From: Serratia symbiotica
GTDB taxonomy: Bacteria; Pseudomonadota; Gammaproteobacteria; Enterobacterales; Enterobacteriaceae
Direction of reading: 5' to 3'
DNA length: 52,457 bases
Assembly: GCA_011754105.1 (NCBI GenBank)
Contig: JAAKDF010000012.1
Coordinates: 1-52,457, forward strand
Each line of letters opens with the position of its first letter. Position 1 is the first letter of the stretch. Below the pieces are notes generated by a model. It was given only the letters and a program-made list of their open reading frames with translations. It was not told the DNA's origin and searched no databases. Made by a program: the position numbers and the translations under genes. Shown in pieces: positions 22,516-32,524 of this stretch.

Positions 22516-22674
22516 GAACCCACTCTGAATAACTGTCTAATGAAACCGAAGGTGTGTCAGTTTGTACCCCCTTAGCCACCACTTGTTAATGATCTTTCAG
22601 TACTATGAAACAGGATCTACATGACAATAAGCAAAGCGCCGCCTAAGAGACGCTTTTTTTCTACGCAATATTGA

Positions 22675-23232
22675 TTAGAAATCCAATAGCTTTTTTTCTT
22701 TGTCTACCAACGCGGCATCAAGCAGCTTGATATAGGCATCGGTCATTTTCTGAATTTCATCCTGAGAATGGCGATCAGTATCTTCACTGATTTCTTTATC
22801 TTTCAGCAAGGCTTTCACTTTATCGTTAGCATCACGACGTACGTTACGTACCGCCACGCGCCCCTGCTCGGCTTCAGCGCGCACCATTTTGATTAGATCC
22901 TTACGGCGCTCTTCGGTAAAAGGAGGAAGAGAAACGCGAATCACGCTACCCTCTGAGTTTGGGTTCAGACCCAAGTTGGAAGAGATGATAGCCTTTTCAA
23001 TTACCGAACTAAAAGAACGATCAAACAGGTTGATCGCCAATGTGCGAGAATCTTCAACGGTAACGCTGGACAACTGACGCAGTGGGGTAGCTGCACCATA
23101 GTATTCAACCATGATGCCATCCAAGATGCTTGGAGAAGCACGGCCAGTACGAACTTTACTGATTTGGTTTTTGAATGCTTCTACGCTTTTTCCCATGCGC
23201 ATATCTGCATCTTTTCTAATTTTATTAATCAC
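22675..23232 (-). CDS. frr: Ribosome recycling factor
   Basis: Frr splits post-termination ribosomes together with EF-G. The 185-residue length is exact for the family, with typical segments [26 protein letters not shown] and the long charged C-terminal helices. No defects are seen. It lies downstream of pyrH in the ancestral order, but the gap between them has grown to about 290 bases and holds a repeat. Confidence 0.97.
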   Translation of the reverse strand: MINKIRKDADMRMGKSVEAFKNQISKVRTGRASPSILDGIMVEYYGAATPLRQLSSVTVEDSRTLAINLFDRSFSSVIEKAIISSNLGLNPNSEGSVIRVSLPPFTEERRKDLIKMVRAEAEQGRVAVRNVRRDANDKVKALLKDKEISEDTDRHSQDEIQKMTDAYIKLLDAALVDKEKKLLDF

Positions 23233-23344
23233 GTTTCTAACCCTAGGAAGCTAGTTACTGGGTAGGCGATACATCAATATCGCCCGTGAATTCTACTCAA
23301 GCGATGCGGATAGCAGCTCGGCATTTATCTGCGCTAGCAAATAG

Positions 23345-23490
23345 GTATAGGTAGCCTATCTTATTAGGCTATATTTTTGCCCTTATGGCCTTCTTGCCTT
23401 AGTCAGTGCCTTTGGCCGTCTTACTCTCCTTACGTACACCATGTACGCTGCAGTTGAGGCGCGCTGTCGGTATCTAAACATTGCTACAAT
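23345..23490 (-). repeat. Type-2 dispersed intergenic repeat, copy 2
   Basis: The shared landmarks are agcctat...attaggctat at one end, a central ccttacgtacaccatgtacg block, and the ctaaacattgctacaat block at the other. Orientation is opposite to copies 1 and 4. It fills the frr-pyrH gap. No coding sequence is visible. Confidence 0.55.
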
Positions 23491-23494
23491 AATG

Positions 23495-23527
23495 TAGGCC
23501 TACTAAGATGGACTCTTAGTAGGCCTA
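23495..23527 (-). terminator. Perfect 13-bp hairpin at the pyrH stop
   Basis: Arms 23495-23507 and 23515-23527 (taggcctactaag and its complement) surround a 7-base loop. The right arm includes the pyrH stop codon. On the transcript it follows immediately after the coding region, so termination or 3'-end protection between pyrH and frr is plausible. No good T-run follows. Confidence 0.45.
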
Positions 23528-24250
23528 TTTGCAGATCAGGGTACCTTCATTTTCACCCATCACCACACGACGCAGCGCACCGGGCTTGTTCATGTTAAAC
23601 ACGCGGATCGGCAGGCTATGATCACGCGCCAGCGTAAAGGCCGCCAAATCCATCACTTTCAGTTCGCGCTCTAGCACGTCCTGATAGGTTAATTGCTCAT
23701 ACAGCGTCGCATCGGAGTTTTTAACCGGATCAGCGGAGTATACACCATCCACTTTGGTGGCTTTCAATACAACGTCTGCTTCGATCTCGATGCCACGTAG
23801 GCAGGCGGCGGAATCGGTGGTGAAAAACGGGTTGCCCGTACCGGCAGAGAAAATCACCACGCGGTTATTGCGCAGCATACTAATCGCCTCCGACCAACTG
23901 TAGTTGTCGCACACGCCGTTCAGCGGAATTGCAGACATCAGGCGGGCGTTCACATAAGCACGGTGTAATGCATCACGCATAGCTAAACCGTTCATCACGG
24001 TAGCCAACATTCCTATGTGATCTCCCACTACGCGGTTCATACCTGCCTGTGCTAAATTAGTGCCACGGAACAGGTTGCCGCCACCAATCACTACACCAAC
24101 CTGAATTCCTATTTCCACCAACTCGTTAATTTCCTGAGCCATGCGATCCAAAACACTAGCGTCGATACCAAAACCTTCTGCACCCTGCAGGGCTGCACCA
24201 CTCAGTTTGAGCAAGATACGTTGATATACGGGTTTTGCATTGGTTGCCAT
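23525..24250 (-). CDS. pyrH: UMP kinase
   Basis: PyrH phosphorylates UMP to UDP. It is a hexameric amino-acid-kinase-fold enzyme. Motifs [22 protein letters not shown] and [15 protein letters not shown] are intact. I place the start at ATG 24250 ([10 protein letters not shown]), giving the usual 241 residues; an in-frame ATG at 24271 adds seven unlike residues. The Glu normally in KLSGEAL is Ala here, a substitution at a well conserved place. It lies between tsf and frr as in relatives. Confidence 0.95.
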   Translation of the reverse strand: MATNAKPVYQRILLKLSGAALQGAEGFGIDASVLDRMAQEINELVEIGIQVGVVIGGGNLFRGTNLAQAGMNRVVGDHIGMLATVMNGLAMRDALHRAYVNARLMSAIPLNGVCDNYSWSEAISMLRNNRVVIFSAGTGNPFFTTDSAACLRGIEIEADVVLKATKVDGVYSADPVKNSDATLYEQLTYQDVLERELKVMDLAAFTLARDHSLPIRVFNMNKPGALRRVVMGENEGTLICK

Positions 24251-24384
24251 GGTGTTCTTCCTAAAAGGCAATAGGTAAGGAGATAAGACACACCGGAGCT
24301 GAGTACTACTCTATCATGATAGTCACCGGTAAATACTTGGCCAGATGGTAGAGAACCGCCAGACTGCGGTTTCATTTACAAACA

Positions 24385-25236
24385 TTAAGACTGTTTGCTC
24401 ATTGCTGCTACTTCAGTAGCAAAGTCAGCTTCAGCTTTTTTGATACCTTCGCCTACTTCGAAACGGATGAAGTTAGTAACATCAGCATGATGCTCTTTTA
24501 GTACCTGACCAACGGTCTTGCTCGGATCGATAACGAAAGGCTGACCAGCCAGAGAAACTTCGCTAGTTAATTTCTTCATACGGCCTTCAACCATTTTTTC
24601 TGCAATTTTTTTCGGCTTGCCAGAATGCATGGCAATATACAACTGAATCTGATACTCTTTTTCTACCACTTCAGCAGATACGTCTTCAGGCTTGATAAAC
24701 TCAGGTTTGCTTGCCGCAACATGCATGGCAATTTGCTTAACTAGTTCTTTATAAGCGCCTTTAGCGGCGATAAGAACACCGATGCGTGCACCGTGCAGAT
24801 AACTTCCCAGCACGTCGCCTTCCAAGGAAGCAACGCGACGAATGTTGATGTTCTCACCTATTTTTGCCACTAGCGCCACGCGTTCTTCTTCGAACTGTGC
24901 TTTTAGCACGTCAATATCCGTGATTTTGCCTGCCATAGCATCATCTAGCACTTTGTCAGCGAACGCTTGGAATACAGTGTCTTTAGCGACAAAGTCAGTC
25001 TGGCAATTAACTTCTAGAATGATGCCATAGTTGCCCTCGATCTTGGTTTTAATCACGCCGTCAGCAGCAACGTTGCCTGCTTTTTTCGCCGCTTTGATCG
25101 CACCAGATTTACGCATATTTTCTATCGCCAGCTCGATGTATCCATTGGCTTCGATTAGCGCTTTCTTACAATCCATCATGCCAGCGCTGGTACGCTCGCG
25201 CAGTTCTTTTACCAGAGCAGCGGTAATATTAGACAT
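24385..25236 (-). CDS. tsf: Elongation factor Ts
   Basis: EF-Ts exchanges GDP for GTP on EF-Tu. The N-terminal UBA-like domain ([20 protein letters not shown]) and the core motif [10 protein letters not shown] are conserved, and the length of 283 is normal. It is cotranscribed after rpsB, with a hairpin between them that may attenuate transcription. Confidence 0.97.
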   Translation of the reverse strand: MSNITAALVKELRERTSAGMMDCKKALIEANGYIELAIENMRKSGAIKAAKKAGNVAADGVIKTKIEGNYGIILEVNCQTDFVAKDTVFQAFADKVLDDAMAGKITDIDVLKAQFEEERVALVAKIGENINIRRVASLEGDVLGSYLHGARIGVLIAAKGAYKELVKQIAMHVAASKPEFIKPEDVSAEVVEKEYQIQLYIAMHSGKPKKIAEKMVEGRMKKLTSEVSLAGQPFVIDPSKTVGQVLKEHHADVTNFIRFEVGEGIKKAEADFATEVAAMSKQS

Positions 25237-25282
25237 TTCTTTTCCCTAGCTTATATCGCACAGAGACAGGTCTCATTCAGAT

Positions 25283-25318
25283 AAGCAAAAGGGGGGCCTC
25301 TAAAAGCCACCCCTAACC
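25283..25318 (-). promoter_or_regulatory. rpsB-tsf intergenic hairpin (attenuator-like)
   Basis: On the minus strand a ggggtggc run, a short loop and ggcccccctttt form a GC-rich imperfect stem followed by T residues. E. coli has a partial terminator between rpsB and tsf at the same place, so the role of adjusting the S2 to EF-Ts ratio is plausible by position. Confidence 0.5.
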
Positions 25319-25371
25319 AACATATGTCAATAGCTGGTTAATAACGGCTCAGTGGTGATGAGCTTGCCTTA

Positions 25372-26225
<854 letters not shown>

Positions 26226-26690
26226 TGAGTGCAGTTAAAGTATTTTCGGCCATTTTCGCCATCGTCACGACGACACAGAACAGCGGGTCTGCTAACGCGA
26301 TTTATAACACAAACTCACTATAGACACCAACTTTTGTTGTATTTGGCGGCTATCAGAGCACTGCTCGGTGCATCGCAGGTCACCTTGACGTAATGTATGC
26401 TAACTTCTGCCTATTCGACATCTCAGCAGCTTTTTAGGGCGTGGCTTTACCCTGTTAGCGTTGCATCCACGACAGTCCATGCAACGCTAACAGGGTAGTT
26501 TATGACATGATTCGGCTCCTCGCTCAATGACGGTATGTAAAGGTTGACTGCTTAACATGTTTTTAGGAAGACTGGAGTTTCAACCTTCCATCAAGGAGAA
26601 AGTGCAGTAGTGAAATGAATATTAGCGACGTAGCGAAAAATTTGGCTTAAGCAGCAAGACGATTCCTCTTTTACGAATAGAAAGGTCTAA
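26226..26690. other. Gene-free interval with a 19-bp perfect hairpin
   Basis: I see no coding sequence between the rpsB leader and the ybbJ remnant. Relatives often carry other genes upstream of rpsB, so this marks a rearrangement or deletion point joining the rpsB operon to the qmcA-ybbJ locus. The only clear structure is the inverted repeat at 26448-26497. Confidence 0.5.
26448..26497. repeat. Perfect 19-bp inverted repeat
   Basis: Arms 26448-26466 and 26479-26497 (taccctgttagcgttgcat and its exact complement) flank a 12-base loop. No T-run or neighbouring intact gene end explains it as a terminator. Its exactness in an otherwise eroded gap is notable. Confidence 0.7.
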
Positions 26691-27124
26691 TAGTCGCACC
26701 GATGCTTACCGCGACAATGGCTACCGCTGTATTCTGCGCAGCCTGCCTATCAATCAGCTGACGTTGCTGCGCCGGTCGCGGCAGGTGAGTTTTAATCTGA
26801 ATGAGTGCTTCGAAAGGGGTGCCGATCAACTGGCGGTTCCGCTGGTTAAGCATCTGTGCATCGTTAAATTCCCCCGCTGTACGCTGATGCAGCCAGTACT
26901 ACCACAGAGAGGCGACGGCAATGGTCAGCACGGCGAATATCGCCTCCTGCTATTCCCACGGCAACTGCGGTAGCATCCAAACTAGTACGCCGACGATTAA
27001 TGCCGCTACCACGCTCCAAAACAGATAGCCGCTAGCTCCTTGCATTTCCGCCACCATCAAGTAACCCCACCAAGGGAAAGCCAGAAACCCTGTGGGTTTG
27101 CTGCAATCAGTGTGACCATGGTTA
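26690..27124 (-). pseudogene. ybbJ: ybbJ (NfeD-like membrane protein), decayed
   Basis: Read leftward from about 27124, the sequence gives MVTLIAANPQGFWLSLGG, then SGYLFWSVVAALIVG, LPWE-stop-QEAIFAVLTIA, a second stop, and NQRNRQLIGTPFEA. This is the YbbJ/NfeD pattern: N-terminal transmembrane helices followed by the start of an OB-fold. At least two in-frame stops occur (near 26959 and 26900), and the C-terminal part no longer resembles the family. YbbJ normally partners the SPFH protein QmcA encoded immediately upstream, which is intact here. Confidence 0.75.
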
Positions 27125-28027
27125 TTTGCCTTTGCTTTCTTTCAAAAGTTCGGCGATACCGCCGATAGAGCCGAGGAGGCTACTGGCTTCCAGCGGCATC
27201 ATCACTACCTTGCTGTTGTTGGAAGAACCGATCTTTTGCAGTGCATCAGTGTATTTCTGCGCCACAAAGTAGTTCACCGCCTGAATATTCCCGCTGGCGA
27301 TAGCATCGGAAACTAACTGGGTGGCGTGTGCTTCAGCTTCAGCGGCGCGTTCACGCGCTTCCGCTTGCAAGAACGCCGACTGACGCTCGCCCTCGGCCTT
27401 AAGGATCTGTGACTGCTTATCCCCTTGGGCGCGCAGGATGGCTGCCTGTCTTACCCCTTCAGCCTCCAGAATATCGGCGCGTTTAGTACGTTCGGCCTTC
27501 ATCTGGGCGTTCATTGAGGCGATTAGTTCGGCTGGTGGGCGCACATCGCGGATCTCAATGCGGGTAATTTTAACCCCCCAAGGATTAGTTGCCTCATCGA
27601 CGATATGCAGCAGACGACTGTTGATGCTGTCACGCTGCGACAGCATTTCGTCCAGCTCCATTGAGCCGAGCACAGTACGGAAGTTAGTCATGGTGAGGTT
27701 AATGATGGCCTGTTCAAGGTTGCTGACTTCATAAGCGGCGCGAGCCGGATCAACGACCTGAATAAAGCACACAGCATCAATGGCAACGTTAGCGTTGTCG
27801 CGCGAGATGACTTCCTGCGAGGGAATATCCAGCACTTGTTCCATCATATTGATTTTCCGGCCAATACGATCCATAAATGGCACAACTAGATTGAGGCCTG
27901 GCATCAGAGTTTTAGTGTAGCGGCCAAAGCGTTCTACTGTCCATTGGAAACCCTGTGGCACAATTTTTATGCCAGCAAAGACCACAATCAGCGCAGCAAC
28001 AATCAAGATAGGAATAAAAGTAAGCAT
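27122..28027 (-). CDS. qmcA: SPFH/band-7 membrane protein QmcA
   Basis: QmcA is a stomatin-like SPFH protein of the inner membrane, implicated in quality control with FtsH. A single N-terminal transmembrane segment ([17 protein letters not shown]) is followed by the band-7 domain ([19 protein letters not shown]) and an alanine/glutamate-rich coiled coil around residues 190-250. I place the start at ATG 28027, giving 302 residues as in the family (305). An in-frame ATG at 28093 adds an unrelated stretch. Its usual operon partner ybbJ is dead. Confidence 0.9.
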   Translation of the reverse strand: MLTFIPILIVAALIVVFAGIKIVPQGFQWTVERFGRYTKTLMPGLNLVVPFMDRIGRKINMMEQVLDIPSQEVISRDNANVAIDAVCFIQVVDPARAAYEVSNLEQAIINLTMTNFRTVLGSMELDEMLSQRDSINSRLLHIVDEATNPWGVKITRIEIRDVRPPAELIASMNAQMKAERTKRADILEAEGVRQAAILRAQGDKQSQILKAEGERQSAFLQAEARERAAEAEAHATQLVSDAIASGNIQAVNYFVAQKYTDALQKIGSSNNSKVVMMPLEASSLLGSIGGIAELLKESKGK

Positions 28028-28184
28028 GGTGAACCTTCCTGTCAGACATAAGTGAACGAATATTACGCCAGCAACCATGCAAAGACGAGCCATTCAAGGA
28101 TTGACGGTGAAGGAGATATTGAATAGGCTCGTTCCTACTATTTTTATTTATTTCATGACGTTGTCCGTCTGGCGTTTAGGCAAT

Positions 28185-28692
28185 CTTCAGCGGTGGCCGG
28201 TGAGAAATGCGCGCACTGCCGTCGTCAGCGGCTAGATCTCTCTTTAGGTGCCCCATCAATAGTTCTAGCTATTCTTCATGGTGCCCGACCTGATGCAATT
28301 GTAGCGCCAATTTTACCGCCAGATCAACGTTCTCCGGCTGTTGCTGTAACGGCTGAATGTCAGGGGTGCTGGCCGCTTGCTTCAGCAGCCCAATCTGTGC
28401 CACTAGGCCCTGATAACGGGTATCGTGATCTTGCAGTGGGATGGTAATGATTGCTTCCGACTGCGGGTCTTGAAAGCCATCGACCGGCTTACCAGCTTTG
28501 AACATATACATTTACGGGATAGAACGCAATCTAAATTGGGCAGCGATCATTTGTTCGGTGTCACAATCCTCCTTAGCCAGCACCCATTGGCCAACATACT
28601 CTGTTGCCCGTTTCTCTAGCACTGGAGTGAGTTTCAGGCAGTGTTGGCTGCGTTATAACCAGAAGTAGAGCAGTGCCGGGATCAATATCGAT
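28185..28692 (-). pseudogene. cnoX: cnoX/ybbN chaperedoxin remnant, internally deleted
   Basis: Minus-strand translation gives ALLYFW, then [33 protein letters not shown], then [16 protein letters not shown]. It jumps directly to [20 protein letters not shown] (losing about 90 codons of the TPR region) and continues to [13 protein letters not shown], a stop and LELLMGHLKRDL. This is the CnoX (YbbN) thioredoxin-like/TPR protein, which protects substrates from over-oxidation. In-frame stops lie near 28655, 28510 and 28266. The 5' end is missing; at about 28692 it is fused to the sapF remnant. In relatives ybbN is next to qmcA-ybbJ, as here. Confidence 0.85.
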
Positions 28693-29157
28693 GCTTCTGA
28701 CCGGAGGCAAGCATATGCGGGTAGTAATAAGCATGGTCTGGCAGCATGCCAACCTGACGCAAAGTCTGGTTGATACGTTGCTCGCGATCCGTTTTCTCTA
28801 AGTCAGTATTCAGGCGTAGCGAGGCGTCCAGTAACTGACTGACACGCTGCCGTGGATTGAGCTAGGTACTTGAGTCTTGAAAATCATGCGGATACGCTGG
28901 CTGCGATAACGTTAATCGCCATATTTCAATGGGTTGTTGCCGATTATGAGTTCGCAAGCAGATGGTTCCTCCATACCGCACAACATTTTGGCCAACGTCG
29001 ATTTACCCGAACCGTTCTCTCCGATGATCGCCAGTGTTTGACGTTCGCGCAGGGTAAAACTGACCGATTTCACTACCTCAATGTGCTGGCGGCGAAATAG
29101 CCCGCTACGATAAAAGATAGGTTTTGCTCAGGTTGCGCACTTGCAATAGCGTTTCCA
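28693..29157 (-). pseudogene. sapF: sapF ABC-transporter ATPase remnant
   Basis: Minus-strand pieces read ETLLQVRNLSKTY, then SFTLRERQTLAIIGENGSGKSTLAK (the Walker A segment GENGSGKST is intact), CGMEEP, a stop in GDxRYRSQRIRMIF, LRLNTDLEKTDREQRINQ, and VGMLPDHAYYYPHMLASGQK. This is SapF of the Sap peptide/putrescine ABC system. Several frameshifts and a stop occur, and the gene ends abruptly at about 28693, just before the signature motif, where cnoX sequence begins. Walker B and the C-terminal half are gone. Confidence 0.85.
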
Positions 29158-29162
29158 CGTTA

Positions 29163-29440
29163 TTGCCCCTCCATTTTGAGTGGAAAATGGCAGGCGAAGA
29201 AGTGGTTTTTAACCGAACGCAGGCTCGGAGTTTCAATACATTTCTTCTGTGCATAGGGGCAACGCGGCCCTAGACGGCACCCAATCGGCAGATGTTCTAA
29301 CAGAGGGATAGCACCTGGCAAAGTATTCAGCCGACTTTTATGCGGCAATGAGCGGCCAAAATCTGGCATGGCTCAGATCAGTGCCTGGATGTAAGGGTGG
29401 ATGTGGGGAAGCAAGAAGATCTTCACACTGTACGCTCTCC
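29163..29440 (-). pseudogene. sapD: sapD ABC-transporter ATPase 3' remnant
   Basis: The last part of SapD is preserved: IHPYIQALI, a stop, then [40 protein letters not shown] and [11 protein letters not shown]. The cysteine-rich oligopeptide-transporter C-terminal domain is recognisable. Everything before about residue 250 is missing; upstream the frame is joined to a piece of ynfM near 29440. It lies just before sapF, as in the sap operon. Confidence 0.85.
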
Positions 29441-29795
29441 ACTTCGCCGCCAGCAATAATGCTACCAACATCAAAGACTTGCGACCAATGGCATCAGATA
29501 ATTGGCCGGTGAACATCAGGCCGATTGCCAGCATCCCGGTCGACACTGAAAGCGAAATACTGCTTTGCGCCGGGGAAATGCCGAAGTCATGCGATAATAC
29601 TGGCAATATCGGCTGCACGCAGTATAGCAGCGCAAAGGTCGCCACCCCGGCGGAGAATAAAGCCAGAGTTACGCGCATAAATTGAGGTGTATCACGTTAA
29701 ATATAAGTAAGCTTGTTGAGTGGGAAACGTTTAACTTTTGGTTTAGCGACCAGCGTTGGCGGCATTACAGCCGCAGAACGCACAGAGGTTGTCAT
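29441..29795 (-). pseudogene. ynfM: ynfM-type MFS transporter 5' remnant
   Basis: From ATG 29795 the frame reads MTTSVRSAAVMPPTLVAKPK to an in-frame stop near 29700. It then continues as RDTPQFMRVTLALFSAGVAT, LLYCVQPILPVLSHDFGISP, SVSTGMLAIGLMFTGQLSDAIGRK and ends around ALLLAAKW. This matches the N-terminal two to three transmembrane helices of YnfM, a drug:H+ antiporter-type MFS protein. The remaining nine or so helices are deleted, and the reading passes directly into sapD sequence. Confidence 0.8.
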
Positions 29796-30090
29796 AGCGT
29801 TTCCTTAACCGAACATAGGGAGAGAGATAAACAGATACTTATGAATTAAAGTAATAATAGGTAGAGGAACCTTTTTGTCTAATAGATTATTAGACGTTTT
29901 AGCGATGAAATTTAGCAGCAAATACGGTGGATTTGTATAGTAAATCACATAACTAATTAAATAGTTGACGCTGGATGATAAAAAAACCACCATAGCCTTT
30001 AGTCTATATTTGCCAGCGCTAAAGAAAATAAGTAAGAGCTAATTTGTGAATGCGGTCGTGACGCAGACTTAGTGATAATTATTGATTGGC

Positions 30091-30467
30091 TTTGTTGAAT
30101 AATTTATTAATTTCAATCGTTAAGATTTCAGTACTCCACCGAGAACGCAGATAGCTAAAGTCCTGTAGAGAACGCTGAACGAGCAAATCAAGCATCTTCA
30201 ACATTGCCTCCATGGGACATTTTCGGGCGCGTCCAGGTAAAAGGCTTTCGAATCCTTCATAGCCGCCCAATGTAAACAAATTAACCCATCGTCCGACAGA
30301 GAAACTGGCGGCACATAAGGTTTTACCTAGGTAAGTCAGCGTGTAGCCACGTTGTAACATCAATATGGCGGCGATAAGGCGTCTAGCATAATTTTTATCT
30401 GGTGTTTTCTAGATAATTTTTGCATCTGACATAGTTCATGTCGGGGGATGGGTGCTATGATTGGCAT
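30091..30467 (-). pseudogene. IS630-family transposase N-terminal fragment
   Basis: From ATG 30467 the minus strand reads MPIIAPIPRHELCQMQKLSRK, then after a frameshift DKNYARRLIAAILMLQRGYTLTYLG, SVGRWVNLFTLGGYEG, LPGRARKCPMEAMLKMLDLL and LRSRWSTEILTIEINKLF. This is the helix-turn-helix DNA-binding half of an IS630-type transposase. The DDE catalytic half is absent. The break coincides with attcaacaaagcc at 30088-30100, the same string as the tip of the IS903-like inverted repeat, so a second element may have removed the rest. Confidence 0.8.
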
Positions 30468-30797
30468 AGCTCAGTCTGGTTGTGAGTGATTGTGATATTT
30501 GGCGATTGATCAGATCGTTCAAACCGGATTTAGTTCCTTCAGTGATCTACTATTTGGCGCAGGTATTTAGGGCAGTGCTCACCCTCCTCATAGACTCTAT
30601 TGTACGCTCCGGGAGTCGCGCGCTGTCGATTTCTAAACAATGCTACTGCTGAGCTTCAGCGCATCTGCATTGCAGTGCCTTGATGGAGACTGGAATAATA
30701 TAGAGAAATATCTTTAGTGATCAAAAAATGATTCTTTACGGGCGATAACTGTTTTTCTGATCCAGAGTAGGTATTATCGCACCTGTCATACATTTTT
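30468..30797. other. Upstream region of panB with a partial type-2 repeat
   Basis: There is no gene here. A degenerate type-2 repeat copy lies around 30560-30655 (gcagtgctcaccctcctcat...tgtacgct...ctaaacaatgctac). The 30700-30797 stretch is AT-rich with a possible -10 (tattat near 30770), but I cannot define a confident promoter. Confidence 0.45.
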
Positions 30798-30815
30798 ATT
30801 AACTGAACAGTTAAT
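30798..30815 (+). promoter_or_regulatory. 18-bp palindrome just before panB, candidate operator
   Basis: The sequence attaactg-aa-cagttaat has two exact 8-base arms around a 2-base centre. It ends eleven bases before the panB ATG. Size and symmetry fit a dimeric repressor site, and its position would block transcription or the ribosome site. No cognate regulator gene is visible nearby. Confidence 0.45.
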
Positions 30816-30826
30816 GCGAGAACACT

Positions 30827-31627
30827 ATGCCATCAATTACACTCACTCACCTTAAAAATCTTAAACATCGCGGCGAGAAAATTACGATGCTCACCTGCTA
30901 CGATGCCATCTTTGCGCATGAACTAAGCTCCGCAGGTATTGAAATGCTGCTTATCGGTGATACTCTTGGAATGATCCTGCAGGGGCATGACAGCACCCTT
31001 CCGGTAACGCTGGCTGACATGGTTTATCATACCGCATGCGTCAGAAGCGGGAATAACGGCGGCTTTATTATCGCCGATCTTTCTTTCATGACCTGCTCTT
31101 CACCAGAACAGGCTCTGCAAAGTTCAGCGCAACTGATGCAGGCCGGTGCTCAGATGGTTAAGCTGGAAGGGGGAGAATGGCTCTGTGAGACGGTGCGTCA
31201 GTTAACGCGTAACGGTATTCCTGTTTGCCCACACATTGGTTTGACGCCTCAGTCCGTGAACGTTTTTGGCGGATTTAAAGTACAGGGACGGGATCAGATA
31301 CAGGCGGAGGCTTTGATCGAAACTGCGAAGAAATTTGAAGTAGCGGGTGCTGCCATGTTGCTGACTGAAGCCGTACCCTCATCCCTGGGTAAAGCTTTGA
31401 GCGAGGCGGTAACAATACCTGTGATTGGTATTGGTGCGGGTCCTGATACTGACGGTCAGGTTTTGGTTCTGCACGATATGCTCGGTCTGAGCATGACCGG
31501 CCTGGTACCTAAATTTGTGAAGAACTTTATGAAAGGTCAGGAAGACATTCAGGGTGCGATAAAAAGTTATATTGCAGCAGTTAAAGACGGTATTTTCCCA
31601 GCGCCTGAACACTGTTACGCAGAATGA
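30827..31627 (+). CDS. panB: 3-methyl-2-oxobutanoate hydroxymethyltransferase (non-enteric type)
   Basis: PanB makes ketopantoate from 2-ketoisovalerate and methylenetetrahydrofolate, the first step of pantothenate synthesis. Motifs of the family are intact: [59 protein letters not shown], the catalytic Glu in LLTEAVPS, and IPVIGIGAG. The length of 266 is normal. The sequence, notably the [19 protein letters not shown] start and [19 protein letters not shown], looks closer to Pseudomonas-type PanB than to the enteric MKPTTIS type. panC, the usual downstream partner, is absent. Flanking mobile-element relics support acquisition by transfer, but that is inference from memory of the families. 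Confidence 0.9.
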   Translation: MPSITLTHLKNLKHRGEKITMLTCYDAIFAHELSSAGIEMLLIGDTLGMILQGHDSTLPVTLADMVYHTACVRSGNNGGFIIADLSFMTCSSPEQALQSSAQLMQAGAQMVKLEGGEWLCETVRQLTRNGIPVCPHIGLTPQSVNVFGGFKVQGRDQIQAEALIETAKKFEVAGAAMLLTEAVPSSLGKALSEAVTIPVIGIGAGPDTDGQVLVLHDMLGLSMTGLVPKFVKNFMKGQEDIQGAIKSYIAAVKDGIFPAPEHCYAE

Positions 31628-31984
31628 AAGGAGTTAACTATAACCGGCACACATTAGGCTGTTCCTGTGAAAGATTTGGCTAAACATCTGTCCACAAGCT
31701 TGTGGGGACAGTTCAATAACGGTAGAGAGGGGCAGTGGCGGGCGATTCCCTGGACTCATTTATGTATTCTTACGAGGAGTGCGTTTGCGCACTAATGTTC
31801 TCCCCCGAGCGAGTTTATCGTATTCAGTAAACCCAACAATGACCCATTATCTCACTAATGACTGCATACAGGAATCTCACATCCGGCTTAAAATTGTTCC
31901 GTCAATGCAATTTCACCGGATACTTACGTAAGAACTCATAAGGATCGCTATTTAGAAGCACTCGAGCATCAGAACTTGCTCAGG

Positions 31985-32290
31985 GAATAATGGAGGTTCC
32001 GCTGTATCTTAACAGTTTAACCGGGGAGAAGGTCACCATGCCATAGCAAGAGCCATCTGCTACAAAGGTCAGCGTGGTGAAGATCAGAAAACTTTACCTC
32101 GAAGCATAGGAAGATCAGTTGGGTGCGCTGTATCTGGTTACAAACACAGTGGTACTGTGGAATACGATTTATATAAAGGAAGCTGGTTATTCCTACTAAA
32201 TACCTGAGCCTAATACCGCTACACTTTCGTTAAACTAGGTTTATTGCCTGGGAAATGTGAGGCGGCTTTCATAAAATGACCTACATTTTT
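31985..32290 (+). pseudogene. Tn3-family transposase (TnpA) C-terminal relic
   Basis: One frame reads QFNRGEGHHAIARAICYKGQ then RGED near 32005-32085. A shifted frame continues KLYLEA-stop-EDQLGALYLVTNTVVLWNTIYI (about 32086-32180). These match the conserved TnpA stretch with LNRGE...ARAIF...GEL...EDQLGALGLVxNAxVLWNTxY. Stops and frameshifts make it dead. Its tail (32206-32290) is repeated at 47290-47385. Confidence 0.75.
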
Positions 32291-32293
32291 TAG
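32206..32293 (+). repeat. Repeat shared with 47290-47385
   Basis: The run from gcctaataccgct through ctttcgttaa, aggtttattgcctggg and tgctttcataaaat to acatttt is about 85% identical by eye to 47290-47385. It is probably the 3' end of the Tn3-like element found directly upstream here. Confidence 0.7.
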
Positions 32294-32392
32294 CAATTGC
32301 TACCTCTTCCGGCAACGGTGATTGCGTGTGAATGGCTCATGTAAAGCCAAAAACAGGAACTATATCCTGTTAGCCTATGGAGAGTAAACTGT

Positions 32393-32524
32393 ATGATAAA
32401 TAACAATAAAATTCTGATTGCGCCGCAATCATATCAACGTTTCTTTACTCTTATGAATGATGTATTTATTAACAATCAGCATAATGGTTGTGGCACTTCG
32501 GTATGTGCTTCTCAGCTTGCGTAA
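32393..32524 (+). CDS. Hypothetical 43-residue protein
   Basis: The frame starts MINNNKILIAPQSYQ and ends CASQLA before a TAA. A ggagag site lies eight bases before the ATG. I do not recognise it. It has no obvious transmembrane segment or signal peptide, and two cysteines (NGCG, SVCAS). It sits between a Tn3 relic and an IS copy, so it may be the 5' end of a disrupted mobile-element gene or chance. Confidence 0.25.
   Translation: MINNNKILIAPQSYQRFFTLMNDVFINNQHNGCGTSVCASQLA

Noticed and set aside
22625-22665. Possible terminator gcg...cgcttttttt between frr and dxr
   Set aside because: The T-run lies on the plus strand while both neighbouring genes run on the minus strand, and the stem is only four to five pairs.
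29373-29678. A 101-codon membrane-protein frame
   Set aside because: It is a chance in-frame join of ynfM and sapD remnants, not a designed fusion; both partners lack their essential parts.
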